NCBI GenBank assembly: GCA_917880885.1
Contig: OU862920.1
Span: 4,526,001 to 4,590,000, forward strand
Direction: 5' to 3'
DNA from: Limnephilus marmoratus
Taxonomy: Eukaryota > Arthropoda > Insecta > Trichoptera > Limnephilidae
Length of the DNA: 64,000 bases
Shown here: in pieces, positions 43,958-54,833 of the stretch
How positions within the stretch are numbered: position 1 is the first letter of the stretch
Layout: every line of letters starts with the position of its first letter
Position numbers and translations under genes: made by a program
The notes under the pieces: model-generated
The model's input: only the letters and a program-made list of their open reading frames with translations
Database searches by the model: none
Told to the model about the DNA's origin: nothing

Positions 43958-44640
43958 GAATACTTGGAGCAGGTGGATGAGTTTGTTTTTTTGGGAAGTA
44001 TGTTTACGAGAGATGGGAAGGCTGATAGAGATATTGAAAGAAGGGTGAATGCAGGTAACTTTATTAATGGAGGACTGAACGCTGTTGGCACCAACAAAAA
44101 ACTGTCCAAAGACGCGAAACTAGCCGTCCATAACGGAGTACTGGTACCTACTCTGATGTATGGCAGTGAGGCATGGAACTGGCAGAGGAAGGATGAAAGT
44201 AGACTGAACGCTGTAGAAATGAGATCCCTGAGGTGTATGTGTGGTAAAACTATGTATGATCGTGTGAGAAATGTGGAAATCCGCAAAGAATGCAAGGCTG
44301 ATGTAAGCGTAATGAGTAAGATCAAGAAAGGAACGCTCCGATGGTTTGGGCATTTAGAGCGAATGAACGAGGAAAGGAATGTAAGGAGAATATATGACGC
44401 AAATGTGAATGGTAGAAGAAGTCGAGGACGCCCAAGAAAGACATGGCACGACCAAGTGAATCAGATACTTGAGTCGGGCCATGTCAAGAGTCAGAATAAT
44501 AGAAGAGAATGTATGAGACGTTGTATGAATGTAAACGAGGCAAGGAATGTGTGCCAAGACCGGGATGTTTGGCGGTCTGTCCTCTCTGCCTACCCCTGCG
44601 GGGAAACGGCGTGATGGTTAGTTAGTTATTTATAAAAAAA
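43958..44640 (+). mobile_element. RTE-type LINE, 5'-truncated, young copy
   Basis: It runs from EYLEQVDEFVFLGS to a stop and ends with the short tandem GTTAGTTAG and an A-rich tail (44620-44641). RTE elements typically end in short tandem repeats. It matches 57115-57592 with few differences. Confidence 0.75.
43964..44614 (+). CDS. RTE-type LINE C-terminal ORF (216 codons, N-truncated)
   Basis: It encodes the part after the RT domain: VDEFVFLGSMFTRDGKADRD, NGVLVPTLMYGSEAWNWQRK, MRSLRCMCGKTMYDRVRNVE, GTLRWFGHLERMNEERNVRR and RSRGRPRKTWHDQVNQILES. The order FLG.....DG....DI..R...., LYGSE.W, LRW.GH..RM, GRP...W.D is the hallmark of the RTE clade C-terminus. The catalytic RT core and the endonuclease are missing. 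The reading frame is undamaged, pointing to recent insertion. The frame opens 6 bases upstream of the TTG used here as start; the true protein start lies in the lost part. Confidence 0.75.
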   Translation: MEQVDEFVFLGSMFTRDGKADRDIERRVNAGNFINGGLNAVGTNKKLSKDAKLAVHNGVLVPTLMYGSEAWNWQRKDESRLNAVEMRSLRCMCGKTMYDRVRNVEIRKECKADVSVMSKIKKGTLRWFGHLERMNEERNVRRIYDANVNGRRSRGRPRKTWHDQVNQILESGHVKSQNNRRECMRRCMNVNEARNVCQDRDVWRSVLSAYPCGETA

Positions 44641-44949
44641 AGGATTAGCATTAGGATACGAATAAACTAACACTACCAGCAACGATCAGTCAAATTGAAT
44701 CCTTGCGTATACTGTGTACAAAAAAAATCAAATAAATAAAATTACATAAATATTGAACATTGAAAAAATTCTTTCAAAACTTACAAAAAAAAAAATTGGG
44801 AGAAAAAATTCAGTCAAGATAAAACACAAAAATCACCTTTCAATATAAAAACGTTCTACATAACTTAATATTCCAAGAAAACAGTTTATTCATTCCTTTT
44901 GGGGAAGTAACATTTCACAATTTTCAGTTTGTACATCTTACCATATGCT

Positions 44950-45670
44950 ATGTTAATATTATAAAGGCGACAGATTGTATGGATGTACGTGTTTGTTACT
45001 CTTTCACACAAAAATTACAAAATGGATTTTAATTAAATTTTACAATAATATAACTGATACATCAGAATAATAAATAGGCTATATACATATAATGGTAAGC
45101 TCCGGCGTAATGAAATTATAAATATTAATATAATAATAACGTCAGACGAAAAGCAAAACAAATCATTGTCTTGGTAACTATATTAATATATTTTCGGGAA
45201 ATTTTATTTAAGGCGTAATAGTCAAAAATGAATCGCTGAAATGTATGTACGCGCATAACTTCCGAACGACTGCACCATATTAAATATTATTCGAACGATT
45301 GCAACAAATTAAATAAATATAAAACTCCTGGTGAGCACTGGCATTGTGAAATTTGCAATGGGTTGCACGCGAGCTGTAGGAAAACTTAATGTACCGGGGC
45401 TGAATGTATGGAATATGGGGGGGTGGGGAGGGATACCAGGGAGGGGGGTGGGGAACCTGAGAGGGGGGAGACACTCAGGAGGTGGGTTCGCGGGACGGGC
45501 GTAGGAGGTGGAGAGGTGTGGGGAGAGAGAAGGTGGAGGAGGCGGAGTGGGAACGCGAGAGGAGAGAAAAAGGTTAGGCGGAAGGGGAACAGGACGATTG
45601 GAAAAGGACACGCAGGGAGAAACAATTTATTTATTAAATGGCACAGCAACGCATGCCGGGTACCAGCTAG
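44950..45670 (+). mobile_element. Non-autonomous Helitron with G-rich centre
   Basis: The 5' region has GTTAATATTATAAAGGCGAC (the leading TC is lost). The 3' end is GCCGGGTACCAGCTAG followed by T, preceded by a GGCA...TGCC hairpin. The block 45414-45550 is almost pure G/A with many GGG runs; proline-rich minus-strand frames there are artefacts. Homologous to 5939-6193 and 8500-9103. Confidence 0.7.
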
Positions 45671-46338
45671 TGAGTAATACAGCCAAAATAAAACGAATTA
45701 TTGATTTTCTCTTTGTGACTATCTGTAATAAGACAGCATAATAAGGAATGAGAAATAATTAAATTTATAAGAAAGGAAGACAAAGCCAAAAATGATATAA
45801 AAACAAAAAATTACATGAAACGAAAAATTACATAAAACCAAAAAATTATCAATACCTACATTGGTAACCATTAGATGACTGAAAGAGGCTGAAATTTTTA
45901 AAATATCATTTGTCCATTGTGTTAGTTATCAGAATCAGGAGCGAGCAGTAAAGGTAACACGTGAAGACGAAATCATGGGCGTGTGGGTCCGCCTACTCGT
46001 CCCGAGACATTACGGCACGAATTTCTCTGGGCGCAATGACGTAACTAAGGATTTCAATAATTTCTTTATGTTAATTTTACAGAGTAGGTAAAAATTCTGT
46101 TGCGGTTAAGCATACATCAGACGGTTCACTATTCACTCGTTTCTATTCGAAGATTTTCCGAAGAGCGCCGCAAGGAAAAGGCAATTTTGTTTTTGTACTT
46201 ACATAGTTTGTTATGTAACTTTCCAAATGATTTTTTTACATAGGGATCAGTAATTTCTCCCCAAACGCCGCGGGTAAAAGCAAGTTTATAATAATGGTGA
46301 AATGTTGTGAACTTGAGCCAGTTAAGTAAAAATAATCA

Positions 46339-46560
46339 GTGGACGCCGTGATATCCTACATAACACAAAAACACGTCCGCATACTTCCGCTTCTCAAAAT
46401 ACACTGGGTGAATTCAACGACCTCAAACTTGCGCATACTTGTAGATGAGGAATGTCACTTCCATGTTCCACCTGGCGCGCTTCTGGAGGTCATTTTGTTC
46501 TCGCTGTACAAGCATGTGTCATTACTTTTCTGCCTACCCTATACCCTAGTACATTGCAAT
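46339..46560 (+). pseudogene. Possible reverse transcriptase scrap
   Basis: The 90-codon frame contains FHVPPGALLEVILFSLYKH, which resembles RT motif B (GVPQGSVLSPILFSLYIND), and RILVDEECH upstream. Most catalytic residues are absent. It could be chance; no matching tail is visible. Confidence 0.3.
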
Positions 46561-46850
46561 AAAATTTACTTTCTAGAGATTCTTTTTCGAAATGATCAAA
46601 CTAAATTGTAAACAAACACCGTTATCTGACAATTGTTTGAATATTTCGATGAGTTTCCTAACTCTTCTTGGAAATTACACCCTTAATGGACACATTTTAT
46701 AATACGAAATTATATAAGTTTGCCAAGAAATTTCAGAAAGAAACAGCTTTTCAGTAAATTTCAGTATTTTCATCTTCGGCACACAGATTTTCTATTTTAT
46801 AGAAACTATTTATAAGTAAAGCAATTATTTATTTACCTTGTTTTTTAAAG

Positions 46851-46944
46851 AAAGGTTCTTTGAGTATCGAGACGGCTTCAGGAAGGAAGCGGAAAAGTTC
46901 CGGCTTACGGAAGCAATAATTAACTCTGATCTTGGAATAGGAGA
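46851..46944 (+). other. Candidate exon-like segment
   Basis: A pyrimidine-rich tract ending TTTTTTAAAG precedes an open stretch KERFFEYRDGFRKEAEKFRL and TEAIINSDLGIGE, followed by GAG-GTACTG, a fair splice donor. Codon usage looks protein-like and charged, but I do not recognise a family and see no partner exon. Confidence 0.2.
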
Positions 46945-46989
46945 GGTACTGTATTTTAATTTACCTACATAGTAATATAATATTTAATC

Positions 46990-47290
46990 TTGAGACGCAG
47001 TACACCCGTTAAAAAAGAAGAAGAGGGATATATAAATACGAATGTGAGAGAGAAAGCGCGCTCATATTAAAAACGATAATATTTAAGCGAAAATTGTGAA
47101 AATGTTTAATAAAACACGACTCGTTTAAAATAAAGCAAAAATCTCGTGGGGAGTGCCTAAAATAGCATTCAAAGAAACACTTATGAATTCTTTCATATAT
47201 ATAACTTGTAAAATAACTGAAACAAACGTGTTTATAATAATTATCGGTGCATACTTTGCGTTTTTTTCTATCTTCATTTCAGAGTTGAGC
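46990..47290. repeat. Repeat U, copy 2
   Basis: AATAAAACACGACTCGTTTA, AAATAACTGAAACAAACGTG and TTATCGGTGCATACTTTGCG align with 17770-17990. It ends before the GTTTCGGCGT block kept in the other two copies. Confidence 0.55.
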
Positions 47291-47867
47291 TAAGTTTTTG
47301 GGCTATTAGATTAACTATGTGGAAATACAAAGCTGCATTATGAACAGCTTTATTAGAGAAACACGAAGAAAGTTAAGGCAGAGGAACCCAGCTGTTTCTC
47401 AAAAGAGTTTCGGCAACGTTGTGAGAGAATGTTAACAAAAGAGATTTATTTTATTTTTGTTTGTTGTTAATCACACTTATGTATATACTTACTTTCCGGC
47501 GACTTATATAATATATACATAGTAATTGACTAAGCGTAGCAACGTCCTGTTTTAACTCGACCATTTGGGATTTCAACTCCCTGTAAATTTGTTTGTCACG
47601 TTCCGGTTCCGGTTCAAAATGGAGGCCTTGTTGGATACTACCTTTTTATCCCGCCATAGTTCGCAAGATCGTGGTTCCTACTGCAAGCTGTCAAAACGGA
47701 ACCAACCGGTCTGAAGAAATTTTGAAAAAAGAATAATTGTCGAAAGAGAAATTTCTTTGGGCGAATTGAATAATTCCTTATTTTAAAAAGGTTTCGATAG
47801 ACATGTTGTATTATTTTCAATTTTTGAAACATTTACTGGATAAACATGGGCCACCCTCTGTGATTTG

Positions 47868-48268
47868 CCATAGGTCACCCCAAGTGGTTCGTTACGTTTG
47901 GTGACTTAGCAGGGATGTTCGGGTTCATGGGGTGGGGTTGGCGGCGGATGCGTTTGCCCACCTATTGCACGGTGGGCCGGGTCGGGTGAGACTGGTTAAA
48001 GATTGATTTTTTATTTCTCCAGCGGACTCTCTCGATCCATCGCCTTGCACCTCAGTGGGAGGAATGGATTCATACATCCGTCACTCCTGAACACACTGAT
48101 CCCTAGATTCCTACCCACCCATCATAACTTTTTCCTTCTCAGAACTTTATCTCTTTCATTTCCCTAAAAAACTTTCCACACAGCATCCCCTAAGATGACA
48201 TAGGCCCTGATGAAAATTATTTTCCTGATGACCTCCTTGTTAGTTCACCCAGGTTAATGTAAAAAAAA
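47868..48268 (+). mobile_element. SINE-B copy 4, longest
   Basis: Head CATAGGTCACCCCAAGTGGT, TTGGTGACTTAGCAGGGATG; body CCTTGCACCTCAGTGGGAGG, AATGGATTCATACATCCG; tail TTCCACACAGCATCCCCTAA, GATGACATAGGCCCTGATGA, TTTTCCTGATGACC, then AGGTTAATG and poly-A. In the inner hairpin CTGAGG changed to CTGATG on one side and CCTCAG to CCTGATG on the other. A family T copy begins within the poly-A, giving two adjoining insertions. Confidence 0.7.
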
Positions 48269-48270
48269 AT

Positions 48271-48493
48271 AGTGTGCATTTCACACGCGGTAGAAGTGAA
48301 ACCTTCTGAAAACAAAAGTAGGCAAGAGTCAGGAGGCTACAAAGTACCGCACAAAGAGGAGATCGAATTTTCTATCTCATTTTTTCGCAGGTTAAATTCT
48401 ATAGATGAATGGTTTGTCTCTTTTTAGTGTTGCTTTTTCGTTCCATCAATTTTCAAAACACAACGGTGCCAAAGAGGTTTTCACTTCAAAAAT
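48271..48493 (+). mobile_element. Family T repeat, short form, complete
   Basis: TGTGCATTTCACACGCGGTA at the left and CAACGGTGCCAAAGAGG with TTTTCACTTCAAAA at the right. It starts directly in the poly-A of SINE-B copy 4. Confidence 0.7.
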
Positions 48494-48989
48494 ATATACC
48501 TAAAAAAGAAACACACAAACAAGGACGATTCGAATAAATCACCGAAAGAATAAATTAAAAATAATAAATTTACTGTTTATTATAGCAAGTTTGTGCAAAC
48601 CAGCAAAAACCATAATTTTGTAAATTGTATTTCTTTTTTGTTTTAATTATTGTTTATCATGGACACAGTTTCAGAAAATCACAAAGAAATTCAATTCTTA
48701 CGCTTTCAAAGTCAAACTCGTTATTTATCCATTAAATTTCTATATGATCTTTGTTAGTGGAACAAATTCCTTATCCACGCGGTCTGGAAGCACCGAGAAC
48801 GTCCGTTTCCCACTCGCGTTCGTAACAAGCCAGTGACTTCATAGAAAATAAAAAATGTGAATAGAATTGAAGACTTAGCTATTGAAAGAATTTAACGCAC
48901 GTGCAACGTGCACGTGCTAATGGATTAAATTTTAGGATTGGGTAAATGATTTTTTGATGGTATTAATAACTAATTTGTACGGTAGAAAC

Positions 48990-49113
48990 ACATTTCAGGT
49001 CAGTAGGAAAAGAAATGTTGGCAGAATGAAATGGAAAAAAAGGTTGTGAAGTACCTATCTAAATTTTCAGATCTGGTGACAAAGCAAAGCTTTCGCAAGT
49101 TTTAAATGGTTGT
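48990..49113 (-). mobile_element. SINE-A body, old copy split by a hAT element
   Basis: AAGGTTGTGAAGTACCTATC and AGATCTGGTGACAAAGC align with the young SINE-A body. TAAATGGTTGTCTCTGACT before the hAT element and CTCTGACCAAAG after it together correspond to GAATGGTGGTCTTACACCAG. The SINE continues for a few bases at 50396. Confidence 0.5.
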
Positions 49114-49673
49114 CTCTGACTCAGGTCCGGACTGGGACCATTTGGGGCCCTCCGCTAAAACCTGTAAAGGGGCCTACCAACGTGGGGTGGAGGGGGGGGG
49201 GGGGTGGCTTCAGAAAACAGGGGGTCCGGGGGCCTCGCCCGGATAATTTTTGAAAATTAGGTGCTTGAAAACAATGAAAACGCGTTTCTACGCTATGTTG
49301 GCACTATAAAGAAGAAGAAATTCAAATAGGTTTTTATACGAATATTATGATTTTCGACTTTTGTTGACTTAATTTAATTTTTATTGAATTAAGAAATTCA
49401 CAGTATTTTTAGGATACCACAACACTACTAAACACATGCTGTAGAACTGCCAATAATTATAACGGAGTTCAAAATAAAGGGCCGGATTTTATTCACACCA
49501 AAGCATTAATGAATGATGTCAAAATTATTTGTGTAGTAAAAATAATGACAAACGGATTTTAAGGATTAGAAAAATAATACTAACATTTTAAAAAAATCCT
49601 GTATGTTTAACAGTTCATAATGTTGTATACTAGAATAGAAGGGGCTTAACGTAACTGAAATGATTTGACATTT

Positions 49674-49933
49674 CGTCGCCTCAGTTCTTATTTGTCCAAC
49701 AGACCATTTTAGTTTTTGTTCAATCTCCACTTTAAAATAAAAAAATAAAGTACAAAAAATGAAAGTCAATCATTTATCTAAGAATTATTTAAACTAATGA
49801 GACCTTTACCTTTACGGAAATGGCTTTATCTTAAACACCTATCATAATGTTTTATTAAAATAATGAAAGAAAACCTTCTCCTCCTGTAAAATTTTCGAAT
49901 GGTCTGTTGGACAAATACGAACTAAGGCGACGA
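49674..49933. mobile_element. 260-bp MITE nested in the hAT element
   Basis: TIRs of about 35 bp: CGTCGCCTCAGTTCTTATTT at the left and, inverted, CGTCGCCTTAGTTCGTATTT at the right, both continuing GTCCAACAGACCATT. The interior is A/T-rich, with no ORF. No clear TSD was found. Confidence 0.75.
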
Positions 49934-50009
49934 TTTTGCTCCCCTAGCCCTGAAGTAACAGTTTCTTTATAAGCAACTCACTTGTTAAAGCTACTTCATC
50001 TTTTATTTT

Positions 50010-50110
50010 ATTTTTGTCCAAATTATAAAATAAATCCCTCTCAACATTAATAAAAAGCAGACTGGACACAAGGTCTTGGCCTAAGGACGACCGAAGTCGA
50101 TTTTTGACGA
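50010..50110 (-). pseudogene. hAT transposase dimerisation-domain remnant
   Basis: The minus-strand frame reads SSRQLIVKNRLRSSLGQDLV, SSLLFINVERDLFYNLDKNK and IKDEVA. This is the hATC motif order (LKLIKN.LRS..GQDRL..L.....E), the C-terminal dimerisation segment of hAT transposases. The catalytic DDE part and BED finger are not readable, and upstream residues are replaced by unrelated sequence. Non-functional. Confidence 0.65.
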
Positions 50111-50540
50111 TGAGTTGTCTGCTGGACAGTGGACACACGACACACGTCACCGCGCAGACGATGCGGATGACAGTGGATCGTATAAAGCTTTTGTATACAC
50201 GGCGAGATATAAACAGTTGTTGGACATGTTCTACTTTTGGAAAATGTATTTTTTTTTCGAAAATGTAAACAAAACACAAAATAACTACTAACAAGACAAA
50301 AACTTTTTTTTGTACGTTTTGTGGGGCCCCCTCGCGCCGGCGGCCCTCCGCGATCGCGGACCTGCGGACCTGGCCAGTCCGGGCCTGCTCTGACCAAAGA
50401 ACCCTACAATCAAATTTCTTACCGCTGTCATGCAGTTCTTAAAAAACATCTCTACCACATTATTACAAACTGAGATTCGTTAAAAAAGAAACGCTTTTTA
50501 AATATGTCTTTTGAAATCCGATTTTGTTTTCTTGATTGAA

Positions 50541-51720
50541 TGCAGGAAAGAAGTGGAATCTTGGAAGTTGAAATTAACCCACTTCCCTACATCTAATCGA
50601 GCTGAATCGGCACACGGTTTCATTGTCGATGACAACCCATTCTACCAACTTTTGGTGGCCATTTCGCATACACACGTGGACATTTACGCAGTGCTCTGAC
50701 ATTGTATGACATTACAGTAGTCAATATACGCGATAAATATAGGTCCTGTCCAATTGGGATTTGGCTCAGTCGTTAAGCGCGCCTTCCACTGCGAGCGGAG
50801 CGGACTCATTACGGAATTCGCTCGACTAGCAAACGTTAACTGCATACAAGTGCTTCCATCAAGAACGAGGCCAGCGAAGCGGACTAAACGAGTTAAAGAG
50901 TTTCGAACGAGTCCGCTCTGCTAATGAGAGCGGAGCGGACTCCGTACGATCTCCGCTCGACTCGCACACGTTAACTGCATACAAGTGCTTCCATCAGGAA
51001 CGAGGAGGGCGGAGCGGACCGAACTTGTTAAAATAGGTCCGAAAGAGACCGCTCGCGCACACCATCGCCGACTAGTTTCTAGCGGACTCCGCTCAAAAAC
51101 TGTAGCCAATTCAATTGCCTCGCTGCGTTTTTGTCGAGATGGAGGTGTTTATTGAAGCCGTTTGCCAATTTCGTTTATAGGATACGACTAGCAAAGATTG
51201 TCGACATAAAGGATTCGGCTTAGAAAACCATTATTGAGATGATATTGGCGGAAATAAGAAAGTAAATTATTTTTTTAAAGTTTTTAAATTTTTGAGATGA
51301 GATTCTTTTTATAAATGTATATTTAATTCATACGTAACATTTTTTTTCATTGCATACATGCTGTGAGAATCATATTCACTAGAATCTGTATTTGACATCA
51401 CAAAAATCACTCCGTTCACATCGAAACAAAGCGATACTGACTCGTTTTCAATGGAAGGGCAAAACTATTTCTCATTTTTCCTTGACCACGCTCCGCTCGC
51501 CCCGCTCATTTCTCGCACAGGCAGTGGAAGGCAAACGCCTATCTTCTAAGTGACTCTTTTTTGATGGAAGGTCAAAACTATTTCGCTCAGCTCCCACTCC
51601 GCTCCGCTCTACTCTTTTCCGCTCGCAATGGAAGGCGCCCTTTAGCTTTGTTAATTCCAGACCCTGCGGAAGAAGGTTCAATCTTAAATCCTCGGTAAAA
51701 CAATTAAAAGTAGTAAAACA
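50541..51720 (+). mobile_element. SINE-C with tRNA-like segment, split by an 860-bp element
   Basis: The block 50541-50778 aligns with 60433-60620 (GAAGTGGAATCTTGGAAGT, CACTTCC, TTTTGGTGGCCATT, CACACGTGGAC, AATATAGGTCCTGTCCAAT). Its end, GGATTTGGCTCAGTCGTTAA, plus the sequence after the insertion, TTTAGCTTTGTTAATTCCAG, GAAGAAGGTTCAATCTTAAA and TCC, makes a tRNA-like unit whose ends pair (GGATTT with AAATCC) and which carries a B box (GGTTCAATC). SINE classification is tentative. Confidence 0.5.
50779..51638. mobile_element. 860-bp TIR element with GAGCGGAGCGG subterminal repeats
   Basis: The TIRs are 20 bp with one mismatch: GCGCCTTCCACTGCGAGCGG and, inverted, GCGCCTTCCATTGCGAGCGG. The flanks CGTTAAGC and CCTTTAGC match at 6 of 8. 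Inside, a roughly 130-bp unit is duplicated (TTAACTGCATACAAGTGCTT at 50837 and 50967), and many GAGCGGAGCGG/CCGCTCCGCTC blocks are arranged in opposite orientation in the two halves. No transposase. Possibly hAT-derived, judging by the 8-bp flank. Confidence 0.75.
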
Positions 51721-51759
51721 AGTTTTAAAAGACACCTACTAATTAATATTTTAAAAATT

Positions 51760-51976
51760 GCGTGCAGTTCACACGCGGTAGACGTTAAACCTTCAGAAAA
51801 CTAAAGTAGACAAGAGTGCGGAGGCTAAGAAAAGCCGCCCAAAGACGAGACCGATATGCTACGAAGTACCGCATAAAGAGGAATCCGAATAATCTATCTC
51901 ATTCTCCTCAGGCTAAACCCTCTAGGTCTAGATGTATGTGTTTATCTCTTTTTAGTGAAGCTTTCACTTCAAAAAC
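51760..51976 (+). mobile_element. Family T repeat, short form
   Basis: GTGCAGTTCACACGCGGTAG at the left, TAGTGAAGCTTTCACTTCAA at the right. The centre holds two copies of the GCTACGAAGTACCGC unit, and the segment between the TTTTTAGTG and GCTTTCACTTC blocks is deleted. Confidence 0.65.
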
Positions 51977-51999
51977 TTTGTTTATTATGGGTTGATTTC

Positions 52000-53420
52000 T
52001 ATATTATAATAATATTGGACAGTTTACTCGAAATAACGTAGACAAAAGTAAATATACCAATACAATTAATTCATTTTTGACGATTACGGACCTACTAACA
52101 GATAGGTAATTAGATACCTATAATATTATGGTCCTGTCGCTGATAGCTCCGTTGTCAGAAGTTAAAACGGGACTCAGCGGTGTCCCTTTGTATGCTATTC
52201 AACCTAAGTGATAATGGTTTAGTTTTCTATTTACCCATTGTTTAGCCTCATTTGAGCGTCTTTAGAAAAAAAATTACATCGATTTTTTTCAAAAGTTCTT
52301 TCAAATCTTCACAGTTCGAGTTCTGCCACAAAGTCCAGGAAGTCGCCATTGTGACTAGCAGAACCCATCTGCGAAGAAAACCGTTAGACCAAAAGCTGCA
52401 GCCAATAATAGTTAATAAATCTAGTGTACTTGTGTAATTAGGGACGACATCAAACAAACTGTAGTCATTGGTAAGCAAAACACGTCTACTCCCGCTGTCG
52501 ATATGGAACCATCGAGCACCGCCCAGACAAATATGCGCTGCTCTATAATGGTAATAATAACAACAATAAGTAACCGAACAAATCGATTATGAAACTATTA
52601 ATGCTATTAAAATTGCTATAGAAGATTAACGGAATATGATATATTAAAACATTTATGGTTACTAGGAACAAGCATTAAATTGTGTCGAGTGTTATTAAGT
52701 GCTGTTATTATTGCATTGGATTAATAGGTTTTAAATAGATGACCACCATGGGAGCTCAACCTATGAACGTTATCTAGTAGTTAACAGTAGGCCTCGCGCC
52801 CAAAAAAGTATTTTTCTAATTATTTCCTAATAATAATAATAACGTAGTATATGTATAGCGCAGTTTTGTGTCATTTCACTTCAAGTGCGCTTAATTATAA
52901 TAAACTTAAAAGTAATCCTACAGTGTTACTTACGAGTCCTTATAAAAATTGACTATAAAATTAAACGGAGAATGTACAGTATATACAAAGCAATGCCAAT
53001 GGAACAAAATTAACAACAGCAATGCTGTTTTGGCACAGGAGAAAATATAATTATAAACAAAAACGGTGCCATCAAACAAGAATCAAACTAAAATATAATA
53101 ACAGGAGGCAGTTCATGTTTAGAAATAAGAAAATTTTGAAAGCACTTTAAACATAAAAGTACAGTAAGGAGGTTACCGAAACCAAACAATTACCGGAAAC
53201 TTGAGGAACATGGCTTATTAGAGTATATTGAAAAGGAATTAAGATTCATGAAAGGTATGTTTTTTAAATAAGTTTTTAAAGCCCGTTTGAATTCAGAAAA
53301 GTTCTGGATATTAGTAAGAGCTGATTCCAAATGAACGGGCCAGTTACACAAAAAAATCGATCGTAGTAAACGGCTCGATTTGACCTAGAAAGTTCTATTA
53401 AACGATTAGTTAAGGCTCGG
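52000..53420. other. Interval without recognised gene or repeat
   Basis: Moderately A/T-rich sequence. Short frames at 52248-52478 and nearby show no motif. No TIR pair, tandem array or promoter arrangement was found. Confidence 0.45.
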
Positions 53421-53424
53421 TAGT

Positions 53425-54250
53425 AAGTGTTCACAAAGAAGAAGCAAGAGAAAAATATAAATACGAATATTAGAGGGATCGCGCTAATATTAAAACGATA
53501 ATAATTAAGGGAAAATTGTTAAAAATAAAACCCGACTCGTTTAAAATTGAGCACGTACCTGTCTTACGTAGCATTTTAAGGAACAATGTGATTTTTTTTC
53601 GCATATATAACTTTTAAAATAACAGGTAAAAAGGTATTTATAATAATTTTCGGAGCTTACGAGTACTTTCCGATTTTTGCCTCGATTACATTGAGCGAGT
53701 TTACAAGCTACTAGTCGGTAAGTTTAAAAGCGGGTGAATCGGCGAGTGAGATTGTCATGATGATACACAAAACTGTCTACTCGTTCAGTAGCGACAGCAG
53801 CAGCTAAAATAATGACTCCCGCGTGAACCAATTCTGTCGACATTTTGTAAAAAAACTTGAGCTCACAGCTAGCGCCACACGCTAGACAGTGGCAAAAATT
53901 ACGACTCCCGCGAGAACTAATCTGACAGTTACGAAATCAGCTTTCGTGGGCCGCCATCTTGAGCGAGTAGCGAGTAAAGTTGACGACCTTTCAACTTTTT
54001 TCGTAGATTGTCCACAATCTGCTATTAGCAAGTAACACGATTACACTGAGCGAGTTTAGTGAATTTAACAGATAGTAGCTTTCGCTCAATGTAATCGAGA
54101 CTTATCAAGGGAATTTCATATAATTACCGTTTCGGCGTGGCAAATGTATATATATTATCTTTAAGAATAACATATATTTTTAAAAGCTTAAAAACTTAAA
54201 GTTTTCAAGGAAAGTTCGTTATAAATTGGTAGAAATTCGGGTTGCCGAGT
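53425..54250. repeat. Repeat U, copy 3, split by a TIR element
   Basis: The left part to 53680 (CGACTCGTTTAAAATTGAGC, AATTTTCGGAGC) and the right part from 54100 (CAAGGGAATTTCATATAATT, CGTTTCGGCGTGG, TGGTAGAAATTCGGG) align with the continuous copy at 17735-18145, in which the two parts are adjacent. Confidence 0.6.
53681..54099. mobile_element. 419-bp TIR element inside repeat U
   Basis: The ends are perfect 18-bp inverted repeats, CTCGATTACATTGAGCGA. A near copy of the end, CGATTACACTGAGCGAG, recurs internally at 54038. Its absence from the copy at 17735-18145 confirms it as an insertion. The interior includes CGACTCCCGCG-type motifs at 53813 and 53902 (direct repeats). No TSD is clear. Confidence 0.75.
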
Positions 54251-54654
54251 TTTAATTAATAAATCTAAATTTTTTAATATAGATAAGGAATTATACAATT
54301 TGTTCAAAGAAACGTCACGATCTTAACGACTATTCTTTTTCAAACTTTCTTTTGCTAATTAGGTGATAGGTACCATAATATTAATAATTATTCCGATTTG
54401 GCAGCTCGTAGAAGGTTTGCGGGATAAATAGACACGGCCACCATCTTACATCCGAACCGGAATATATAAAAAAAATACGACAGACAATATGCAAAACGAT
54501 AGAGTTAAAACGGTCAGTCAATAATCTAAGTATTTCGGTTGGTGTTAACTCTGATCGGGTGTTGGACAAAAATCTTCAAAAATAAATATTTAAATCGCAA
54601 GTATACAATCAAATTATTAGGTTTAAGTGATATTTTTTTTACTTGGCAAATATT

Positions 54655-54833
54655 TTTTAAGTGGAAACTTCTCTAGCACCGTTGTGATTTGAAAAATAGC
54701 GACACCAAAAAGCGACAAACATCGATCGGATTTAGCCTGCGAGAGAATGGAATAGGATAATCGGTCTCCCTTACACACTCACACTCTTATCTACTTTAGT
54801 TTTCTGAAGGTTTCACTTATGAACTGCACACAT
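54655..54833 (-). mobile_element. Family T repeat, short form, degraded
   Basis: The right arm (AAGTGGAAACTTCTCTAGCA, TTGTGATTTG) and left end (GAAGGTTTCACTTATGAACT, GCACAC) are kept; the CGCGTGTG segment and the GTGCTTCGTAG unit are lost. Confidence 0.6.

Larger units (their letters stand above)
49122..50387 (-). mobile_element. hAT DNA transposon remnant, 1266 bp
   Basis: The ends are CAGGTCCGGACTGGGACC and, on the other strand, CAGGCCCGGACTGGCCAG, followed by mirrored GGGCCCTCCGC. The flanks CTCTGACT (49114-49121) and CTCTGACC (50388-50395) form an 8-bp duplication with one mismatch. CAGG ends and an 8-bp TSD are hAT hallmarks. A decayed transposase C-terminus lies on the minus strand. 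A separate MITE has inserted at 49674-49933. Confidence 0.85.

Noticed and set aside
43954..44353. Serine/phenylalanine-rich minus-strand frames, and their counterparts at 57188-57625
   Set aside because: They are antisense to the RTE coding sequence, which carries recognisable motifs in the sense direction.
45309..45649. Proline-rich minus-strand proteins (87-100 codons)
   Set aside because: They lie in the G/A-rich centre of a Helitron; composition explains the open frames.
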